DNA of 34,970 nucleotides, from contig JAITRF010000083.1 in the NCBI GenBank assembly GCA_031288535.1, forward strand, positions 1 to 34,970, read 5' to 3'. Below are positions 33,944 through 34,970 of the stretch, one piece after another (positions within the stretch are counted from its first letter, which is position 1; the number at the start of each line of letters is the position of its first letter). This stretch comes from Desulfovibrio sp. (GTDB lineage Bacteria > Desulfobacterota > Desulfovibrionia > Desulfovibrionales > Desulfovibrionaceae). Under the pieces are notes generated by a model, which saw only the letters and a program-made list of their open reading frames with translations, was not told where the DNA came from and did no database searches. A program made the translations under genes and the position numbers.

Positions 33944-34780
33944 TTGCTGCCCGCATCCTGTAGTCTGGGTATATCCCCTTGTCCAAACGACACCTATATT
34001 TTTGAAGCGCTGATTCACGGACGCATAGCCGCGCCCTTTTCCCCGCGCCTGCATATCGCCGACGTCGAAGAGCTGAATGCGAAAGCGCTGCGGGGTGAAC
34101 TGGACGTCAGCAAGCTCTCCCTGGCGGTTGTGCCGGCGATTCTTGAGCGCTACATTCTTCTGAATTCCGGGGGGGCTCTCGGACGCGGCTGCGGCCCTCT
34201 TCTTGTCGCCCGGCCCGACCTGGAAGAAAAGGAGCGGACGGAGGGACGCATCGCCATACCGGGGCGCATGACCACCGCGAATCTGCTCCTCTCTCTGCAC
34301 GGCGGCTTTCGCGGCCCGCGCCTGGAAATGCTTTTTGACCGCGTCATGCCGGCTTTGTGCGCCAAAGAGGCCGAACTCGGCCTGATCATCCATGAAGGAC
34401 GGTTCACCTATGCAGAGCGAGGACTGTCTCTGGTCCTGGACCTTGGCCAATGGTGGGAGGTGGAAAAAAATCTCCCCCTGCCTCTTGGAGTTATCGCCGT
34501 CAAGCGCGCGCTCGGGAGAGATTTCGCTCTGGCCGCAGATGCGGCGGTGCGGGCGAGCCTTGCTTATGCGCGCACCCGTCCGGACGAGGGCAAAAAATTC
34601 ATTGCCGCCCATGCCAAGGAGATGGATGAGGACGTGATGCGCAGACATATAGAGCTTTTTGTCAACCGGTACAGCATGGATCTGGGCCGGGAAGGGCGGG
34701 AGGCCGTTCTGGAACTGCTACGGGCCGGTGCTTCGGAATCCGGCGTATCCCTGCCGGATTTGCCAGTGTTCGTTGAATGA
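33944..34780 (+). CDS. mqnD: 1,4-dihydroxy-6-naphthoate synthase MqnD (futalosine pathway)
   Basis: The product is 278 residues, the usual length. The N-terminal SLGISPCPNDTYIFEALIHG motif is characteristic of MqnD, and the GRMTTANLLL segment is the second active-site loop of this periplasmic-binding-protein-like fold. MqnD converts cyclic dehypoxanthinyl futalosine to 1,4-dihydroxy-6-naphthoate in menaquinone synthesis in the cytoplasm. No ATG fits: the proposed start is TTG at 33944 with GGAG five bases upstream; TTG codons at 33908 and 33926 are alternatives. No other mqn gene is in the window. The upstream sigma-54 promoter would be unusual control for such a gene. Confidence 0.88.
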   Translation: MLPASCSLGISPCPNDTYIFEALIHGRIAAPFSPRLHIADVEELNAKALRGELDVSKLSLAVVPAILERYILLNSGGALGRGCGPLLVARPDLEEKERTEGRIAIPGRMTTANLLLSLHGGFRGPRLEMLFDRVMPALCAKEAELGLIIHEGRFTYAERGLSLVLDLGQWWEVEKNLPLPLGVIAVKRALGRDFALAADAAVRASLAYARTRPDEGKKFIAAHAKEMDEDVMRRHIELFVNRYSMDLGREGREAVLELLRAGASESGVSLPDLPVFVE

Positions 34781-34970
34781 CAGTATGGTAAAGGGAACCT
34801 CTATAAACCGTCTTTTTGCCCCTTGGCGGCGTCAGGCTCCTTTCGCCAACAGGTCGAATATGTTGAATATACTCCCCCTTGTCAAAACTCGCCTTCCTTG
34901 CCAGGAAACAAAAATCCTGGTTTGTAGATGTTCCCTAAAATTATTGATTATTTTTAAAATACAATTTTTA
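34781..34970. other. AT-rich 3' flank with one hairpin
   Basis: No ORF is supported here. CCAGGA (34901-34906) pairs with TCCTGG (34915-34920) around an A-rich loop, followed by TTTGT; it may terminate the mqnD transcript. The last 40 bases are strongly AT-rich and could be a promoter for a gene beyond the window. Confidence 0.4.

Noticed and set aside
1-34970. tRNA, rRNA, CRISPR, integrase or transposase genes
   Set aside because: None was recognised on either strand, so there is no direct evidence that the T6SS region is a recent mobile island.

Overview
The window is a GC-rich bacterial chromosome segment dominated by one complete type VI secretion system (T6SS) cluster of about 28 kb. 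MsbA-type lipid exporter, UPF0173 hydrolase and DHH phosphoesterase genes lie on one side. A GntR/FCD regulator and the futalosine-pathway menaquinone gene mqnD lie on the other. Futalosine menaquinone synthesis, the high GC and a T6SS carrying DUF2169/DUF3540/DUF4150/pentapeptide genes together suggest a Gram-negative delta-proteobacterium, possibly a Desulfovibrionales relative. This placement is an inference; no rRNA or marker gene confirms it.

Layout. 1-3855: three minus-strand housekeeping-type genes. 3856-4269: an AT-rich divergent region followed by an array of small hairpins. 4270-7907: tssA, a second tssC-like gene, and a membrane-anchored gene whose C-terminal domain resembles AMIN. 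7947-8606: a convergent lytic transglycosylase. 8860-18289: tightly packed tssJ-K-L-M-E-F-G, covering the membrane complex and baseplate. 18365-26910: a spike/cargo module of vgrG, an unknown coiled-coil gene, a DUF2169-pentapeptide fusion, a pentapeptide protein, DUF3540, and a DUF4150 PAAR-like protein. 27018-32333: tssB, tssC, hcp and clpV. 32839-33543: a GntR/FCD regulator. 33944-34780: mqnD, preceded by a perfect sigma-54 promoter consensus.

How it works together. All 13 core Tss proteins are encoded. TssJ, L and M form the envelope channel. TssK, E, F and G with VgrG form the baseplate. TssA primes the tail, TssB and TssC form the sheath, Hcp the tube, and ClpV recycles the sheath. The PAAR-like DUF4150 protein probably tips the VgrG spike, with the DUF2169 protein as the likely adaptor or loader. 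The AMIN-like protein and the lytic transglycosylase could localise and open peptidoglycan for a TssL that lacks its own peptidoglycan-binding domain. No recognisable toxin/immunity pair, FHA protein, kinase/phosphatase pair or canonical PAAR gene is present, so the cargo is unknown.

The least explained features are the second TssC without a second TssB, the VgrG-linked coiled-coil protein (20056-20706), the AMIN-like/transglycosylase insertion, the families of intergenic palindromes (some at module boundaries), and the sigma-54 promoter/palindrome/hairpin cassette upstream of mqnD.
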